Assembly: GCF_014069875.1 (NCBI RefSeq)
Contig: NZ_CP059676.1
Location: 992,001 to 1,056,000 of the forward strand
Reading direction: 5' to 3'
Length of the DNA stretch: 64,000 nt
Source of the DNA: Flaviflexus equikiangi
GTDB lineage: Bacteria; Actinomycetota; Actinomycetes; Actinomycetales; Actinomycetaceae
This document shows positions 62,657 through 64,000 of the stretch, in pieces (position 1 is the stretch's first letter; the number at the start of each line of letters is the position of its first letter). The position numbers were made by a program, and so were the translations under genes. The notes beneath the pieces are model-generated. The model ran no database searches, had not been told where the DNA came from, and worked only from the letters and a program-made list of their open reading frames with translations.

Positions 62657-63241
62657 ATGATCTCGCTCCTGAGGGGCACAGTTCTCGCCACATCGGCACA
62701 GCACGTCATCCTCGACGTCGGCGGTGTCGGCTTCACGATCTTCGCGACCCCTGCGACGATGGCGGAGCTCCGGATCGGCCACGAAGCCACCATCCCCACC
62801 TCGTTCATCGTCCGTGACGATGCCATGATGCTTTACGGCTTCGCGGACGACGACGAGCGAGACACCTTCAACATCCTCATCTCCCTCTCCGGGATCGGAC
62901 CCAAGATCGCGCTCGCAGTGCTCTCCGTCCACACCCCCGATACTCTCCGCTCCATCGTCGAACGCGACGATGTGGCGGGTCTCGTCCAGGTTCCCGGTAT
63001 CGGCCGCAAGGGCGCACAGCGGATCCTGCTCGAACTGGGGAACAAGCTGGGCCCTGCCCGCTCGCAGGTCGAGGCGGCCGCCCCGTCAACCGTGTCTGCG
63101 GATGTCATCACGGCCCTCGTCGGCCTCGGATGGAATGAGAGTGTCGCGGCCGATACGGTCGCGGCAGTCGAGGCGGATGCTGGGCCGCTGCCGGTCTCCC
63201 ACATGCTGCGCCTGTCGCTGCAGAAGCTGGGAGGCAAGTAG
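62657..63241 (+). CDS. ruvA: Holliday junction branch migration protein RuvA
   Basis: RuvA tetramers bind Holliday junctions and load RuvB. The 194-residue protein has the OB domain (ISLLRGTVLATSAQHVILDVGGVGF), tandem helix-hairpin-helix motifs (LSGIGPKIALAVLS and VPGIGRKGAQRILLEL) and the RuvB-binding C-terminal domain. The ATG follows GGGGAGG. It is preceded by the SOS box and ruvB begins right after its stop. Confidence 0.97.
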   Translation: MISLLRGTVLATSAQHVILDVGGVGFTIFATPATMAELRIGHEATIPTSFIVRDDAMMLYGFADDDERDTFNILISLSGIGPKIALAVLSVHTPDTLRSIVERDDVAGLVQVPGIGRKGAQRILLELGNKLGPARSQVEAAAPSTVSADVITALVGLGWNESVAADTVAAVEADAGPLPVSHMLRLSLQKLGGK

Positions 63242-64000
63242 ATGGAAGAGGAAGACTTCTCGATCGTCGACACGGCGGCGCCGTCCACCGAGCGTGCAGC
63301 CGAGGCCGCTCTCCGGCCCCGCGTCCTCGACGAGTTCGTCGGGCAGGAGACCGTCCGCTCCCAGCTTTCCCTCGTCCTGCAGGCCGCTGTCGCTCGCGGC
63401 GCCACGCCCGACCACGTGCTCCTCTCGGGCCCGCCGGGCCTGGGCAAGACGACACTGGCGATGATCATCGCGGCGGAGGTCGGGGGAGCGCTGCGCCTCA
63501 CGTCCGGTCCCGCGATCACCCATGCCGGTGATCTTGCCGCCGTGCTGTCCTCCCTCCAGGAGGGTGACGTGTTCTTCATCGACGAGATCCACCGTCTCGC
63601 CCGCCCGGCCGAAGAGATGCTGTATCTGGCGATGGAGGACTTCCGCGTCGACGTCATGGTGGGCAAGGGCCCGGGTGCGACGTCGATCCCGCTGCCGCTG
63701 CCGCCGTTCACCGTCGTGGGTGCGACGACGCGAGCCGGTCTCCTGCCGGCCCCGCTGCGGGACAGGTTCGGATTCACCGGCCACCTCGAGTTCTATTCCC
63801 CCGGGGAACTCGCCCAGGTCGTCACCCGCTCGGCGCGCCTGCTTGGCGTCGAGCTGACGGGTGATGCCGCGATCGAGCTCGCGAGCCGTTCGCGCGGCAC
63901 CCCTCGCATCGCCAACCGGCTGCTGCGGCGCGTCCAGGACTGGGCGCAGGTCCACGGCACCGGCATCCTCGATCTCGCGGCCGCACAGGCCGCCCTCACG
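63242..64000 (+). CDS. ruvB: Holliday junction branch migration ATPase RuvB (3' end cut by window)
   Basis: RuvB is the AAA ATPase motor of branch migration. The 253 codons present include Walker [11 protein letters not shown] (about 61-70), Walker [11 protein letters not shown], sensor 1 [11 protein letters not shown] with the Arg finger region LRDRFGF, and the beginning of the C-terminal winged-helix part. The ATG follows the ruvA stop directly. About 80-90 residues are missing beyond the window. Confidence 0.97.
   Translation, partial: MEEEDFSIVDTAAPSTERAAEAALRPRVLDEFVGQETVRSQLSLVLQAAVARGATPDHVLLSGPPGLGKTTLAMIIAAEVGGALRLTSGPAITHAGDLAAVLSSLQEGDVFFIDEIHRLARPAEEMLYLAMEDFRVDVMVGKGPGATSIPLPLPPFTVVGATTRAGLLPAPLRDRFGFTGHLEFYSPGELAQVVTRSARLLGVELTGDAAIELASRSRGTPRIANRLLRRVQDWAQVHGTGILDLAAAQAALT

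Overview
The window reads as one contiguous piece of chromosome from a high-GC, respiring Gram-positive of the Actinomycetota. Four things point there: a mycothiol ligase (mshC); the pupylation genes arc, dop, pup and pafA; phosphatidylinositol mannoside synthesis (pgsA, patA-like, pimA); and frequent GTG starts with 4-nt ATGA/GTGA overlaps inside operons. The pup locus has no 20S core genes, which recalls Actinomycetaceae, bifidobacteria or corynebacteria. The species cannot be named from sequence alone. No insertion sequence, prophage, integrase, CRISPR array or rRNA was seen; the window looks like core chromosome with a few accessory islands.

Layout. 1-2.1 kb: a secreted subtilisin-family protease cut by the window edge (minus). 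2.3-3.7 kb: an M20 peptidase. 3.7-8.5 kb: a carbohydrate operon (DhnA-type aldolase, GlpP-type antiterminator, FGGY kinase, 2-hydroxyacid dehydrogenase, SDR) whose leader contains a terminator-like hairpin. 8.8-10.8 kb: a poly-Asp small protein converging on an SLC13 dicarboxylate transporter. 11-16.4 kb: aldo/keto reductase, uppP, mshC, a MauE-like membrane protein, a RecB-type Fe-S nuclease and trmI. 16.5-22 kb: arc-dop-pup-pafA plus an FKBP-like lipoprotein. 22.1-31.3 kb: heme A synthase and an ABC exporter divergent from the SUF operon (sufR-B-D-Rieske-C-S-U-SufT-like). 31.4-38 kb: dxs, RNase D, DUF3000, a FemAB-type ligase and pyrG. 38.1-44.6 kb: treZ-treY-treX, which makes trehalose from alpha-glucan. 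44.7-49.5 kb: a HEPN/DUF3320 protein, a DMT transporter with a His-rich tail, a SemiSWEET, and an XpaC/TelA pair. 49.7-50.3 kb: four tRNA genes. 50.3-53.1 kb: a lipase-like hydrolase and acetyl-CoA synthetase. 53.3-60.3 kb: thrS and the PIM operon with PrsW and Nudix genes. 60.4-64 kb: yebC, a TSUP transporter and ruvCAB, with ruvB cut by the window edge.

Working together. The SUF operon builds Fe-S clusters for enzymes such as the RecB-type nuclease here. CtaA makes heme A for the terminal oxidase. MshC makes the mycothiol thiol buffer. PgsA, PatA and PimA make PIM lipids, while uppP and the FemAB protein serve the wall. RuvABC resolves recombination intermediates, and a LexA-type box sits directly in front of ruvA.

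The signals most worth a second look are: a recurrent leaderless promoter layout (TANNNT, six bases, start codon) in front of at least seven genes; the GlpP-linked sugar operon; a pupylation locus with no proteasome genes and an ARC tail that lacks the usual tyrosine; a HEPN protein with an intact R-x4-H motif; and the LexA-type box at ruvA.
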